DNA of 64,000 bases. It comes from Actinobacillus sp. GY-402. GTDB lineage: Bacteria > Pseudomonadota > Gammaproteobacteria > Enterobacterales > Pasteurellaceae. Shown here in pieces: positions 18,026 through 30,810 of the stretch. The notes beneath the pieces were generated by a model. It did no database searches. It was not told the origin of the DNA and saw only the letters and a list, made by a program, of their open reading frames with translations. Where the stretch lies: positions 1,364,001 through 1,428,000 of the forward strand of contig NZ_CP062137.1 in assembly GCF_014843355.1 (NCBI RefSeq), given 5' to 3'. Within the stretch, counting starts at the first letter, position 1. Each line of letters opens with the position of its first letter. The translations under genes and the position numbers were made by a program.

Positions 18026-18105
18026 GGGAACACATCAATCTTACCGGAGAATATCGTTGGCCAAAGCCTTAGCGTAGGATTTCGCCCTCTCCCGCAAACG
18101 ACCCC
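18026..18105. repeat. Tn5393 terminal inverted repeat
   Basis: The complement begins GGGGTCGTTTGCGGGAGAGG and continues to GTGTTCCC, the ~80-bp end of the Tn3-family transposon Tn5393 that normally follows strB. This shows strB came from Tn5393. The remaining part of 18106-18334 is the usual upstream region of aph(3')-Ia, with no other gene. Confidence 0.85.
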
Positions 18106-18334
18106 TTTATTGTAGGTGGGCCAGTTGGTGATTTTGAACTTTTGCTTTGCCACGGAACGGTCTGCGTTGTCGGGAAGATGCGTGATCTGATCCTTCAACT
18201 CAGCAAAAGTTCGATTTATTCAACAAATCCACGTTGTGTCTCAAAATCTCTGATGTTATACTGCACAAGATAAAAATATATCATCATGAACAATAAAACT
18301 GTCTGCTTACATAAACAGTAATACAAGGGGTGTT

Positions 18335-19150
18335 ATGAGCCATATTCAACGGGAAACGTCTTGCTCGAGGCCGCGATTAAATTCCAACCTGGATGCTGAT
18401 TTATATGGGTATAAATGGGCTCGCGATAATGTCGGGCAATCAGGTGCGACAATCTATCGATTGTATGGGAAGCCCGATGCGCCAGAGTTGTTTCTGAAAC
18501 ATGGCAAAGGTAGCGTTGCCAATGATGTTACAGATGAGATGGTCAGACTAAACTGGCTGACGGCATTTATGCCTCTTCCGACCATCAAGCATTTTATTCG
18601 TACTCCTGATGATGCATGGTTACTCACCACTGCGCTCCCCGGGAAAACAGCATTCCAGGTATTAGAAGAATATCCTGATTCAGGTGAAAATATTGTTGAT
18701 GCGCTGGCAGCGTTCCTGCGCCGGTTGCATTCGATTCCTGTTAGTAATTGTCCTTTTAACAGCGATCGCGTATTTCGTCTCGCTCAGGCGCAATCACGAA
18801 TGAATAACGGTTTGGTTGATGCGAGTGATTTTGATGACGAGCGTAATGGCTGGCCTGTTGAACAAGTCTGGAAAGAAATGCATAAGCTTTTGCCATTCTC
18901 ACCGGATTCAGTCGTCACTCATGGTGATTTCTCACTTGATAACCTTATTTTTGACGAGGGGAAATTAATAGGTTGTATTGATGTTGGACGAGTCGGAATC
19001 GCAGACCGATACCAGGATCTTGCCATCCTATGGAACTGCCTCGGTGAATTTTCTCCTTCATTACAGAAACGGCTTTTTCAAAAATATGGTATTGATAATC
19101 CTGATATGAATAAATTGCAGTTTCATTTGATGCTCGATGAGTTTTTCTGA
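18335..19150 (+). CDS. aph(3')-Ia: APH(3')-Ia kanamycin/neomycin phosphotransferase
   Basis: A 271-residue aminoglycoside 3'-phosphotransferase giving kanamycin and neomycin resistance. It starts MSHIQRETSC and ends QFHLMLDEFF, the known ends of APH(3')-I. The catalytic loop HGDFSLDNL and the Mg-binding DVGRVG are intact. GGGGTG precedes the ATG. The flank resembles that in Tn903-related units, but no IS903 or IS26 is attached. Downstream lies an unidentified coding fragment cut by ISApl1 copy 4. Confidence 0.97.
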   Translation: MSHIQRETSCSRPRLNSNLDADLYGYKWARDNVGQSGATIYRLYGKPDAPELFLKHGKGSVANDVTDEMVRLNWLTAFMPLPTIKHFIRTPDDAWLLTTALPGKTAFQVLEEYPDSGENIVDALAAFLRRLHSIPVSNCPFNSDRVFRLAQAQSRMNNGLVDASDFDDERNGWPVEQVWKEMHKLLPFSPDSVVTHGDFSLDNLIFDEGKLIGCIDVGRVGIADRYQDLAILWNCLGEFSPSLQKRLFQKYGIDNPDMNKLQFHLMLDEFF

Positions 19151-19175
19151 TAGTTAGTCTTTGTAGAGACACAAA

Positions 19176-19325
19176 CCTGAAATTCCGGACACCGCGCTTC
19201 AGGACATCTCCCTGGACGCCGATATCTGGCAGTATCCGGACGGTACTATCGAACGCCGGGCCAACGGTACTCCCCTGCCCTTTATGACTGACGACCGGCT
19301 ATTTCACCCACGCACTTCTCCATGA
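19176..19325 (+). pseudogene. Unidentified coding fragment downstream of aph(3')-Ia
   Basis: The frame from 19176 reads PEIPDTALQDISLDADIWQY and goes on through an RRANGTPLPF stretch to a TGA at 19323-19325. Composition is protein-like (high GC, many Asp and Pro), but no start is visible and I do not recognise the family. It is probably the 3' end of a gene from the plasmid that donated aph(3')-Ia. Confidence 0.4.
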
Positions 19326-19352
19326 AATTTAGCATCGTCGCGGTTAATGTCG

Positions 19353-20421
19353 CTTGAATTGTCAAACCAAGTGCAACGATTTTTTGAAGTAAACTTCATA
19401 AGGTGTTTTCCAACCTAAACATTTACGCGGTCGTAAATTCAGTTTATTGACCACCTGTTGAATATCAATATCGCTCCACTGATTGATGTCTTGGTGCTTC
19501 GGGAAATATTCACGAAGTAACCCATTTGTATTTTCATTCGTTCCCCGTGTCCATGGTTGACGTGGTTCGGGGAAGTAAAATTCTACGCCCAGTGCTTCTG
19601 TTACCAAACGATGTTGGGCAAATTCTTTACCACGGTCTGGCGTAATTGACCGCAATATATGTGAATCCAGCAATTCAATCATGGCTTTTTGGACAGCTTC
19701 GGCTTTTTTGGCAGGAATTTTCTTCACCAACTCAAAACGACTTTTGCGTTCCGTCAGCGTCAGCAAACAAGCTCCACCCGCTTTACCCAGTACGGTATCG
19801 GCTTCCCAATGTCCAAAACGACTCCGATTTTGCGCCGAAATCGGACGGTCGTTCAAATGGTTGGATATCTGAATTTTGCCACGTTTTTCATGATGATTTT
19901 TTGTATGCCGTGTTTTGCCTTTGTGGCGTAGTTTACGACTGGCTTTGCGTTCTCCTATATCAAACAGCCCTGAATAAATACCACGATAAATGGTTGAATA
20001 ACTGATTGATAAATTAGATTGTTCTAATTTCAATCGTGCGCTAATTTGTTCAGGCGACCAGTTTTGCGTCAAGAACTTTTCTTGCACCAAATGGAAATAT
20101 TCAGGCTGCTCTAATTTGCGCTGTGCTTTGCTGTTTTGACGATGCTTCAAATAGCTGTTTTGTGCGTTCGTTGCACTGTAGCTTTCTAGAGCGTGTCGTT
20201 TCAGCTCGCGAGAAATGGTGCTGGAGCTACGTCCAGTGCTTTGGCAATTTCTGCTTGTTTTTTGCCCTGTGCGAGTAAAATCATTATCTTTTCTCGTTCG
20301 TTTATTGTAAGATGTTGGTAGGAAGTACTCATCATTCGGAAGTGGTTTTTGTGTGGAAACAAAATTATATTCTAGTTGATGAGTACTTCTTTTTTTGTTG
20401 CACTTGGATTGTAAATTCAGC
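19353..20421 (-). mobile_element. ISApl1 copy 4, diverged, 1069 bp
   Basis: Same orientation and termini as the other copies but with many more substitutions and one missing base. It closes the sul2-aph(3')-Ia segment and borders aacA-aphD. It probably arrived separately or is an older copy. Confidence 0.9.
19362..20332 (-). pseudogene. ISApl1 transposase, copy 4, frameshifted
   Basis: The C-terminal 262 residues are open from 20150, but the N-terminal helix-turn-helix is out of frame. At about 20232 the sequence has GTCCAG where the other copies have GTCCCAG. The length from the normal ATG at 20332 is one base short of 972. Substitutions such as DIQQVVN for DIQQVIN and FHLV for FNLV set it apart from copies 1-3. 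Without the DNA-binding domain it is probably inactive, but its ends may still be used by the other transposases. Confidence 0.88.
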
Positions 20422-20453
20422 CATTTTTTTAAACTATTTAATACTAATGTCTT

Positions 20454-22108
<1,655 letters not shown>

Positions 22109-22122
22109 ACAAAATGAATTTG

Positions 22123-23046
22123 TTAGTTGAGCTGTAAAGTATGAAATACTTGCTTTGCTGCATCTTCTACTAATTTATTGTTGAATTTGGCTTCTTCGGT
22201 AAATTGCGTACTCATGATTGCCATCACAATCGGTTTGCGATTTGGTATGCGAACCACCGCAATATCATTGCGTACACCATATTTACCCGCCCCGCTTTTA
22301 TCGTACACTTTCCACGATGTTGGCGTAGCAGCGCGAATCAATGGATTGCCTGTTGCGTTATTGTCCAACCAATTCCACAAAATCGTTTTTTGCGATTCGG
22401 TTAATGTGTTGCCCAATAAATACGCATTTAAATTCATCGCCATTTGTTTGGGTGTACTCGTATCACGAATATCGTTGGGTTTGGCTTGATTTAAATCGGG
22501 TTCTAGCCGATTGGCATGGGTTACGTTATCGCCTAATTGTCGCAAAATACGTTGATATTGTTCCACGCCACCCAATTCTTTGAGCAGCAAATTGGTCGCG
22601 CTGTTGTCGCTAAACCGCACGGCTGCTTCACATAATTGGGCAATCGTCATGCCTTTGCCAACGTATTTTTGGGTTTCGGGAGAATAACTAACCAAATCTT
22701 TTTGGCTATATGAAATGGTACGATTTAAATCTTTTTCAGGCAGCGATTGCAACACCGCCCCAGCCAACAACGCCTTGAAAGTGGACGCATAAGCAAAGCG
22801 TTCATCTGCACGATAAGACAAAGAATGTCCCGTTTCTGTATCCCATACATAAACGCCAATTCGGGCTTGATACTGCTGTTCCAAATTCGCCAAAGTCTGT
22901 TGAAAGGTGGCTTGTGTGGCTGATTGTTGCACAGGCGCACTAGCAGGCTGCGGATTAGACGTTACCGAATGAACAGAATTGGGCGAACAAGCCGTTAACG
23001 TTAATGTCAGCAATAATAATGTGCCGATTTTTAACTTATTTAACAT
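22123..23046 (-). CDS. blaROB-1: ROB-type class A beta-lactamase
   Basis: A 307-residue penicillinase. A signal peptide with a lipobox-like TLTAC is followed by the class A motifs STFK (Ser70), SDN, the omega-loop region EPDLNQ and KSGAG (KTG box). It is close to ROB-1, the usual ampicillin-resistance enzyme of Pasteurellaceae. I recall ROB-1 as 305 residues, and the signal here has an extra Leu-Thr pair (LLLLTLTLTAC), so the allele should be checked. It lies in a segment with three Kingella-type DNA uptake sequences and an accB gene. Confidence 0.93.
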   Translation of the reverse strand: MLNKLKIGTLLLLTLTLTACSPNSVHSVTSNPQPASAPVQQSATQATFQQTLANLEQQYQARIGVYVWDTETGHSLSYRADERFAYASTFKALLAGAVLQSLPEKDLNRTISYSQKDLVSYSPETQKYVGKGMTIAQLCEAAVRFSDNSATNLLLKELGGVEQYQRILRQLGDNVTHANRLEPDLNQAKPNDIRDTSTPKQMAMNLNAYLLGNTLTESQKTILWNWLDNNATGNPLIRAATPTSWKVYDKSGAGKYGVRNDIAVVRIPNRKPIVMAIMSTQFTEEAKFNNKLVEDAAKQVFHTLQLN

Positions 23047-23083
23047 AAATTATCCTTTGATTTTACTAAATAAATTTCTTTTC

Positions 23084-23095
23084 AGGCAGCCTGAA
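23084..23095 (+). repeat. AG-kingDUS-type DNA uptake sequence 1
   Basis: AGGCAGCCTGAA, the uptake-sequence dialect described for Kingella, 38 bp upstream of blaROB in the quasi-palindrome TTTTCAGGCAGCCTGAAAA. Confidence 0.8.
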
Positions 23096-23103
23096 AAATA
23101 ATT

Positions 23104-23445
23104 TTACCAATCACGCGGGGCAATCAATTCTACACCATCTGCGTCATCAAAACCATAAGCTTGGGCAATAAATTCCATGGTTTCGCCAAAACAATCACGC
23201 GCAACTGTTTCAATTTCGCTGTCATTTTCATCAAATTCATCTTGCAATTCATTGAGTTGCTCGGTGGCTTCGTGCGTGATGGCATACAGCGCGTCTAAAT
23301 TGTCGGGTTGTTCTTGTTCAATGCGTTGGCACACATTCAAAAAAATAGCTTTGCATTTATCAACCAAAAAATTGGGAAAATAGCCGTCATCATACATTCC
23401 ACGTAGAAAATCGTATGATTGAATTTGCGGATTTTGAATGTTCAT
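23104..23445 (-). CDS. DUF5713-like small acidic protein
   Basis: A 113-residue acidic protein (MNIQNPQIQSYDFLRGMYDD start, FPNFLVDKCKAIFL, C-terminal AYGFDDADG) resembling DUF5713-family proteins of unknown function. It lies between blaROB and accB on the same strand, 57 bp upstream of blaROB, with uptake sequences on both sides. Codon use and GC match blaROB and accB, so the three genes seem to have moved together as a chromosomal piece. Confidence 0.6.
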   Translation of the reverse strand: MNIQNPQIQSYDFLRGMYDDGYFPNFLVDKCKAIFLNVCQRIEQEQPDNLDALYAITHEATEQLNELQDEFDENDSEIETVARDCFGETMEFIAQAYGFDDADGVELIAPRDW

Positions 23446-23478
23446 CTTGTTTCCTTATTTTATGGGTTATGAATGTTC

Positions 23479-23490
23479 AGGCAGCCTGAA
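23479..23490 (+). repeat. AG-kingDUS-type DNA uptake sequence 2
   Basis: AGGCAGCCTGAA between the DUF5713-like gene and accB. Confidence 0.8.
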
Positions 23491-23495
23491 ACGTA

Positions 23496-23972
23496 TTATT
23501 CAATAATAAACAAAGGTTCGCCAAATTCCACAGGCTGACCGTTTTCCACCAAAATTTCTTTAATCACGCCTGATTTTTCGGCTTCAATTTCATTCATCAA
23601 TTTCATGGCTTCGATAATGCACAGCGTGTCGCCTGCTTTAACGGTTGCGCCCACTTCCACAAATGCAGGTGCGCTAGGGCTTGGTGCGCGGTAGAACGTA
23701 CCAACCATAGGCGATTTTTGCGCTTGGCTCAAATCACGCGCAGCAGGAGCAGACGGTGCAGCCGCCGCAACCACAGGTGCTGCCGCCACGGGCGCAGGTG
23801 CAGGCGCAACAGGTGCAGCCATTGGCGCAGTCGCATAAATGGCTTGAGCAGGTGCTGGCACAGCCACGGTGCGCGTAATGCGGACTTTTTCTTCGCCTTC
23901 GGTTACTTCAATCTCGGCAATACCTGATTCTTCAACCAAATCAATCAGTTTTTTTAATTTGCGTAAATCCAT
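23496..23972 (-). CDS. accB: Biotin carboxyl carrier protein of acetyl-CoA carboxylase
   Basis: 158 residues from ATG 23972; a TTG two codons upstream is not needed. The N-terminus [18 protein letters not shown], an Ala/Pro-rich linker (about residues 35-80) and a C-terminal biotinyl domain with the biotin-accepting EAMKLMNE are complete. This is a housekeeping gene of fatty-acid synthesis, normally followed by accC, which is absent. Its sequence is of the Neisseriaceae kind. It is a passenger carried with blaROB, not an ICE gene. Confidence 0.93.
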   Translation of the reverse strand: MDLRKLKKLIDLVEESGIAEIEVTEGEEKVRITRTVAVPAPAQAIYATAPMAAPVAPAPAPVAAAPVVAAAAPSAPAARDLSQAQKSPMVGTFYRAPSPSAPAFVEVGATVKAGDTLCIIEAMKLMNEIEAEKSGVIKEILVENGQPVEFGEPLFIIE

Positions 23973-24021
23973 TTTCAATATTTCCTATTAACAAGGTTTT
24001 GTGTGGGGCGCAACGCATTTC

Positions 24022-24033
24022 AGGCAGCCTGAA
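24022..24033 (+). repeat. AG-kingDUS-type DNA uptake sequence 3
   Basis: AGGCAGCCTGAA, 50 bp upstream of accB. It is the third copy in about 950 bp; I found none elsewhere in the window. Confidence 0.8.
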
Positions 24034-24124
24034 ACGTACATTGCGCGGAAATTCGGATAATTTGTTTGCAGAACAAAAAACAGATTTTGGCGAATTTAAG
24101 CGCAAAAGTCTAGCAATTCAGCCG

Positions 24125-24158
24125 TAAAAAATGCCCTCTTGGGTTATCAAGAGGGTCA
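24125..24158 (-). terminator. Terminator after tetA(B)
   Basis: On the minus strand CCCTCTTGATAACCCAAGAGGG is followed by CATTTTTTAC. This is the Tn10 tetA-tetC intergenic terminator; just beyond it, at about 24125, the Tn10 sequence stops. Confidence 0.8.
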
Positions 24159-24197
24159 TTATATTTCGCGGAATAACATCATTTGGTGACGAAATAA

Positions 24198-25403
24198 CTA
24201 AGCACTTGTCTCCTGTTTACTCCCCTGAGCTTGAGGGGTTAACATGAAGGTCATCGATAGCAGGATAATAATACAGTAAAACGCTAAACCAATAATCCAA
24301 ATCCAGCCATCCCAAATTGGTAGTGAATGATTATAAATAACAGCAAACAGTAATGGGCCAATAACACCGGTTGCATTGGTAAGGCTCACCAATAATCCCT
24401 GTAAAGCACCTTGCTGATGACTCTTTGTTTGGATAGACATCACTCCCTGTAATGCAGGTAAAGCGATCCCACCACCAGCCAATAAAATTAAAACAGGGAA
24501 AACTAACCAACCTTCAGATATAAACGCTAAAAAGGCAAATGCACTACTATCTGCAATAAATCCGAGCAGTACTGCCGTTTTTTCGCCCCATTTAGTGGCT
24601 ATTCTTCCTGCCACAAAGGCTTGGAATACTGAGTGTAAAAGACCAAGACCCGCTAATGAAAAGCCAACCATCATGCTATTCCATCCAAAACGATTTTCGG
24701 TAAATAGCACCCACACCGTTGCGGGAATTTGGCCTATCAATTGCGCTGAAAAATAAATAATCAACAAAATGGGCATCGTTTTAAATAAAGTGATGTATAC
24801 CGAATTCGATTGCGTCTCAACCCCTACTTCGGTATCTGTATTATCACGTGTATTTTTGGTTTCACGGAACCAAAACATAACCACAAGGAAAGCGACAATA
24901 TTTAGCAACGCAGCGATAAAAAAGGGACTATGCGGTGAAATCTCTCCTGCAAAACCACCAATAATAGGCCCCGCTATTAAACCAAGCCCAAAACTTGCCC
25001 CTAACCAACCGAACCACTTCACGCGTTGAGAAGCTGAGGTGGTATCGGCAATGACCGATGCCGCGACAGCCCCAGTAGCTCCTGTGATCCCTGAAAGCAA
25101 ACGGCCTAAATACAGCATCCAAAGCGCACTTGAAAAAGCCAGCAATAAGTAATCCAGCGATGCGCCTATTAATGACAACAACAGCACTGGGCGCCGACCA
25201 AATCGGTCAGACATTTTTCCAAGCCAAGGAGCAAAGATAACCTGCATTAACGCATAAAGTGCAAGCAATACGCCAAAGTGGTTAGCGATATCTTCCGAAG
25301 CAATAAATTCACGTAATAACGTTGGCAAGACTGGCATGATAAGGCCAATCCCCATGGCATCGAGTAACGTAATTACCAATGCGATCTTTGTCGAACTATT
25401 CAT
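24198..25403 (-). CDS. tetA(B): TetA(B) tetracycline efflux pump
   Basis: A 401-residue MFS exporter with 12 membrane segments that swaps a tetracycline-Mg complex for a proton. Start at ATG 25403 (MNSSTKIALVI), not the upstream in-frame extension, because the tet operators lie at 25412-25460. Motif A (GKMSDRFGRR, loop 2-3) is intact. It is divergent from tetR and repressed by it; tetracycline releases TetR. The sequence matches Tn10 TetA(B) as I know it. Confidence 0.97.
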   Translation of the reverse strand: MNSSTKIALVITLLDAMGIGLIMPVLPTLLREFIASEDIANHFGVLLALYALMQVIFAPWLGKMSDRFGRRPVLLLSLIGASLDYLLLAFSSALWMLYLGRLLSGITGATGAVAASVIADTTSASQRVKWFGWLGASFGLGLIAGPIIGGFAGEISPHSPFFIAALLNIVAFLVVMFWFRETKNTRDNTDTEVGVETQSNSVYITLFKTMPILLIIYFSAQLIGQIPATVWVLFTENRFGWNSMMVGFSLAGLGLLHSVFQAFVAGRIATKWGEKTAVLLGFIADSSAFAFLAFISEGWLVFPVLILLAGGGIALPALQGVMSIQTKSHQQGALQGLLVSLTNATGVIGPLLFAVIYNHSLPIWDGWIWIIGLAFYCIIILLSMTFMLTPQAQGSKQETSA

Positions 25404-25411
25404 TTCACTTT

Positions 25412-25460
25412 TCTCTATCACTGATAGGGAGTGGTAGAATAACTCTATCAATGATAGAGT
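25412..25460. promoter_or_regulatory. Two tet operators in the tetA-tetR promoter
   Basis: TCTCTATCACTGATAGGGA (25412-25430) and ACTCTATCAATGATAGAGT (25442-25460) are the two palindromic TetR sites of Tn10. Binding shuts off both divergent promoters. Confidence 0.95.
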
Positions 25461-25475
25461 GTCAACAAAAATTAG

Positions 25476-26772
<1,297 letters not shown>

Positions 26773-26779
26773 CGCAAGT

Positions 26780-27479
<700 letters not shown>

Positions 27480-27922
27480 ATTTTTCTCCGTTATTAATCA
27501 ACAAACAGAGTAATCCACCCGAAAATTAACACTTCGATAAGCAACGAAATATAGAAAGGTCATGCTGCTGTTTTATGTTGTATATCACACTTCTTTAAAT
27601 TGCTCGGCCTGCGCTTATCATGTTCTCCTTCTCTTATAATTTTGTTTATTATTTATACTTTTTTATTTTTTGCTATCACCGAAAATAGTGCGGATCCCGC
27701 ATGGTATTTAGGTTTACCCATCATTAAATACCATTGTTGTTATTTTAATCTTTTTAATATTTCATGATTAAGATCACACTAAAATTATGACCCTATTAAC
27801 TAAAAGTTATGGATACCCTAATAAAACTCATTGTTAAAGATTAGTTAACCAAAGTAACTTCATTTTTCACTATTGTTAAATTGTTATAGTGAAAATTCTG
27901 GTAAACTAATAGAGGTAAAAAA
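27480..27922. other. Intergenic region between jemA and gltS
   Basis: A 443-bp AT-rich divergent promoter region of Tn10. No gene is visible. TTGTTAAATTGTTATAGTG just before gltS may hold its promoter. Confidence 0.6.
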
Positions 27923-29128
27923 ATGATCCTAGATGCCAGTTATACATTATTAGTCGCATGTATCGCGCTACTCATAGGAATGTTTGTCGTAAAATTTACC
28001 CCGTTCCTACAAAAAAACCACATACCAGAAGCCGTCGTTGGTGGCTTTATTGTTGCAATTGTTCTGTTAATTATTGATAAAACATCAGGTTATTCGTTTA
28101 CTTTTGATGCTTCATTGCAAAGTTTATTAATGCTCACATTCTTTTCCTCTATCGGGCTAAGTTCTGACTTTTCTCGACTGATTAAAGGAGGAAAGCCGTT
28201 AGTTCTATTAACTATTGCAGTAACGATCCTAATCGCCATTCAAAATACTGTCGGCATGAGTATGGCTGTCATGATGAATGAAAGTCCATTTATTGGCTTA
28301 ATTGCAGGTTCAATTACTCTAACAGGTGGTCATGGTAATGCCGGAGCATGGGGCCCTATTCTCGCTGATAAATATGGTGTAACAGGCGCCGTTGAATTAG
28401 CGATGGCTTGTGCAACACTTGGATTAGTGTTGGGTGGTTTAGTTGGCGGCCCTGTTGCCCGTCATCTTTTGAAAAAGGTCTCTATTCCTAAAACAACCGA
28501 GCAAGAGCGCGACACTATCGTTGAAGCTTTTGAGCAACCAAGCGTCAAAAGAAAAATCAATGCAAATAACGTTATTGAAACCATTTCAATGCTGATTATC
28601 TGTATTGTTGTTGGTGGCTATATCAGTGCATTGTTTAAAGATACTTTTCTGCAACTGCCTACTTTTGTCTGGTGTTTATTTGTCGGTATTATTATCCGTA
28701 ATACACTGACTCATGTATTTAAACACGAAGTGTTTGAGCCGACCGTCGATGTATTAGGTAGCGTTGCTTTATCGCTTTTCTTGGCAATGGCGTTAATGTC
28801 ATTAAAATTTGGTCAATTGGCAAGCATGGCAGGGCCAGTATTAATTATCATTGCTGTACAAACTGTTGTCATGGTGCTATTTGCCTGCTTTGTCACCTTC
28901 AAAATGATGGGCAAAGATTATGATGCTGTCGTGATCAGCGCGGGTCACTGTGGCTTTGGTATGGGAGCAACACCAACAGCAATTGCGAATATGCAAACAG
29001 TCACAAAAGCATTTGGACCATCACATAAAGCTTTCCTTGTCGTTCCTATGGTCGGTGCCTTTATTGTTGATATTTCAAACAGTATCTTAATTAAAATATT
29101 TATTGAAATTGGTACATACTTTACCTAA
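27923..29128 (+). CDS. gltS: GltS-type sodium/glutamate symporter of Tn10
   Basis: A 401-residue inner-membrane protein with about ten membrane segments and two-fold pseudo-symmetry. LTGGHGNAGAWGP and SAGHCGFGMGATPTA are the paired Gly-rich reentrant loops of glutamate:Na+ symporters. It lies in the non-resistance part of Tn10. GAGGT precedes the ATG. Complete. Confidence 0.9.
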   Translation: MILDASYTLLVACIALLIGMFVVKFTPFLQKNHIPEAVVGGFIVAIVLLIIDKTSGYSFTFDASLQSLLMLTFFSSIGLSSDFSRLIKGGKPLVLLTIAVTILIAIQNTVGMSMAVMMNESPFIGLIAGSITLTGGHGNAGAWGPILADKYGVTGAVELAMACATLGLVLGGLVGGPVARHLLKKVSIPKTTEQERDTIVEAFEQPSVKRKINANNVIETISMLIICIVVGGYISALFKDTFLQLPTFVWCLFVGIIIRNTLTHVFKHEVFEPTVDVLGSVALSLFLAMALMSLKFGQLASMAGPVLIIIAVQTVVMVLFACFVTFKMMGKDYDAVVISAGHCGFGMGATPTAIANMQTVTKAFGPSHKAFLVVPMVGAFIVDISNSILIKIFIEIGTYFT

Positions 29129-29358
29129 TAGCTACACACTACTCGGCGTACTTCTCCTAACAATTTATTATAGGGCAGTATGCCGAGCCGCTTTCTTACC
29201 CCGTATATTCCCCTAGTCAATCTATTTAGCTTGCACGTTTACGAATTAATTCTCGTGACAACTAAACCAAAATTTGAATTATGACGAGTATATCTGATTA
29301 TTTATACTTTATTCGTTAGAATAGTCCGTAGAAATAAATAATCAGTAGGCTACATGGA

Positions 29359-29480
29359 ATGAAATTAAGACATCTCGATATCTTTTATGCTGTAATGACT
29401 TGTGGTTCCTTAACGCGTGCGGCTGAAGTTTTACATATTTCTCAACCCGCGGCGAGTAAAGCACTCAAACATGCTGAGCA
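29359..29480 (+). pseudogene. LysR-type regulator, N-terminal remnant
   Basis: MKLRHLDIFYAVMTCGSLTRAAEVLHISQPAASKALKHAE (two overlapping motifs) is the helix-turn-helix start of a LysR protein cut by IS10. This truncation is part of Tn10 itself. Confidence 0.85.
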
Positions 29481-30809
29481 CTGAGAGATCCCCTCATAAT
29501 TTCCCCAAAGCGTAACCATGTGTGAATAGATTTTGAGTAAGCAGGGTTGCAGCCACGAGTGAGTCTTCCCTTGTTATTGTGTAGCCAGAATGCCGCAAAA
29601 CTTCCATGCCTAAGCGAACTGTTGAGAGTACGTTTCGATTTCTGACTGTGTTAGCCTGGAAGTGCTTGTCCCAACCTTGTTTCTGAGCATGAACGCCCGC
29701 AAGCCAACATGTTAGTTGAAGCATCAGGGCGATTAGCAGCATGATATCAAAACGCTCTGAGCTGCTCGTTCGGCTATGGCGTAGGCCTAGTCCGTAGGCA
29801 GGACTTTTCAAGTCTCGGAAGGTTTCTTCAATCTGCATTCGCTTCGAATAGATATTAACAAGTTGTTTGGGTGTTCGAATTTCAACAGGTAAGTTAGTTG
29901 CTAGAATCCATGGCTCCTTTGCCGACGCTGAGTAGGTTTTAGGTGACGGGTGGTGACAATGAGTCCGTGTCGAGCGCTGATTTTTTCGGCCTTTAGAGCG
30001 AGATTTATACAATAGAATTTGGCATGAGATTGGATTGCTTTTAGTCAGCCTCTTATAGCCTAAAGTCTTTGAGTGACTAGATGACATATCATGTAAGTTG
30101 CTGATAGGTTTCCAGTTTTCCGCTCCTAGGTCTGCATATTGTACTTTTCCTCTTACTCGACTTAACCAGTACCAACCCAGCTTCTCAACGGATTTATACC
30201 ATGGCACTTTAAAGCCAGCATCACTGACAATGAGCGGTGTGGTGTTACTCGGTAGAATGCTCGCAAGGTCGGCTAGAAATTGGTCATGAGCTTTCTTTGA
30301 ACATTGCTCTGAAAGCGGGAACGCTTTCTCATAAAGAGTAACAGAACGACCGTGTAGTGCGACTGAAGCTCGCAATACCATAAGCCGTTTTTGCTCACGA
30401 ATATCAGACCAGTCAACAAGTACAATGGGCATCGTATTGCCCGAACAGATAAAGCTAGCATGCCAACGGTATACAGCGAGTCGCTCTTTGTGGAGGTGAC
30501 GATTACCTAACAATCGGTCGATTCGTTTGATGTTATGTTTTGTTCTCGCTTTGGTTGGCAGGTTACGGCCAAGTTCGGTAAGAGTGAGAGTTTTACAGTC
30601 AAGTAAGGCGTGGCAAGCCAACGTTAAGCTGTTGAGTCGTTTTAAGTGTAATTCGGGGCAGAATTGGTAAAGAGAGTCGTGTAAAATATCGAGTTCGCAC
30701 ATTTTGTTGTCTGATTATTGATTTTTGGCGAAACCATTTGATCATATGACAAGATGTGTATCTACCTTAACTTAATGATTTTGATAAAAATCATTAGGGG
30801 ATTCATCAG
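29481..30809 (-). mobile_element. IS10, 1329 bp
   Basis: Inner end CTGAGAGATCCCCTCATAATTTCC at 29481, outer end (complement CTGATGAATCCCCTAATG) at 30809; the length is exactly that of IS10. It is the only IS10 arm of the Tn10 remnant. The outer end is fused to the Rhs remnant. Confidence 0.95.
29494..30702 (-). CDS. IS10 transposase (IS4 family)
   Basis: 402 residues, starting MCELDILHDSLYQFCPELH, with the DDE catalytic core: VDWSDIRE, a second Asp in VSDAGFKVPW, and the YREK-like signature of IS4 elements (YSKRMQIEETFRDLK). It excises and inserts IS10/Tn10 by a cut-and-paste hairpin mechanism. Complete, so the element could still move, but a second IS10 is missing, so Tn10 as a unit cannot. 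Confidence 0.95.
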   Translation of the reverse strand: MCELDILHDSLYQFCPELHLKRLNSLTLACHALLDCKTLTLTELGRNLPTKARTKHNIKRIDRLLGNRHLHKERLAVYRWHASFICSGNTMPIVLVDWSDIREQKRLMVLRASVALHGRSVTLYEKAFPLSEQCSKKAHDQFLADLASILPSNTTPLIVSDAGFKVPWYKSVEKLGWYWLSRVRGKVQYADLGAENWKPISNLHDMSSSHSKTLGYKRLTKSNPISCQILLYKSRSKGRKNQRSTRTHCHHPSPKTYSASAKEPWILATNLPVEIRTPKQLVNIYSKRMQIEETFRDLKSPAYGLGLRHSRTSSSERFDIMLLIALMLQLTCWLAGVHAQKQGWDKHFQANTVRNRNVLSTVRLGMEVLRHSGYTITREDSLVAATLLTQNLFTHGYALGKL

Positions 30810-30810
30810 C

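Noticed and set aside
25403..25451. Longer tetA(B) reading frame starting at 25451
   Set aside because: The extension runs through both tet operators and the promoter; the known start is ATG 25403.
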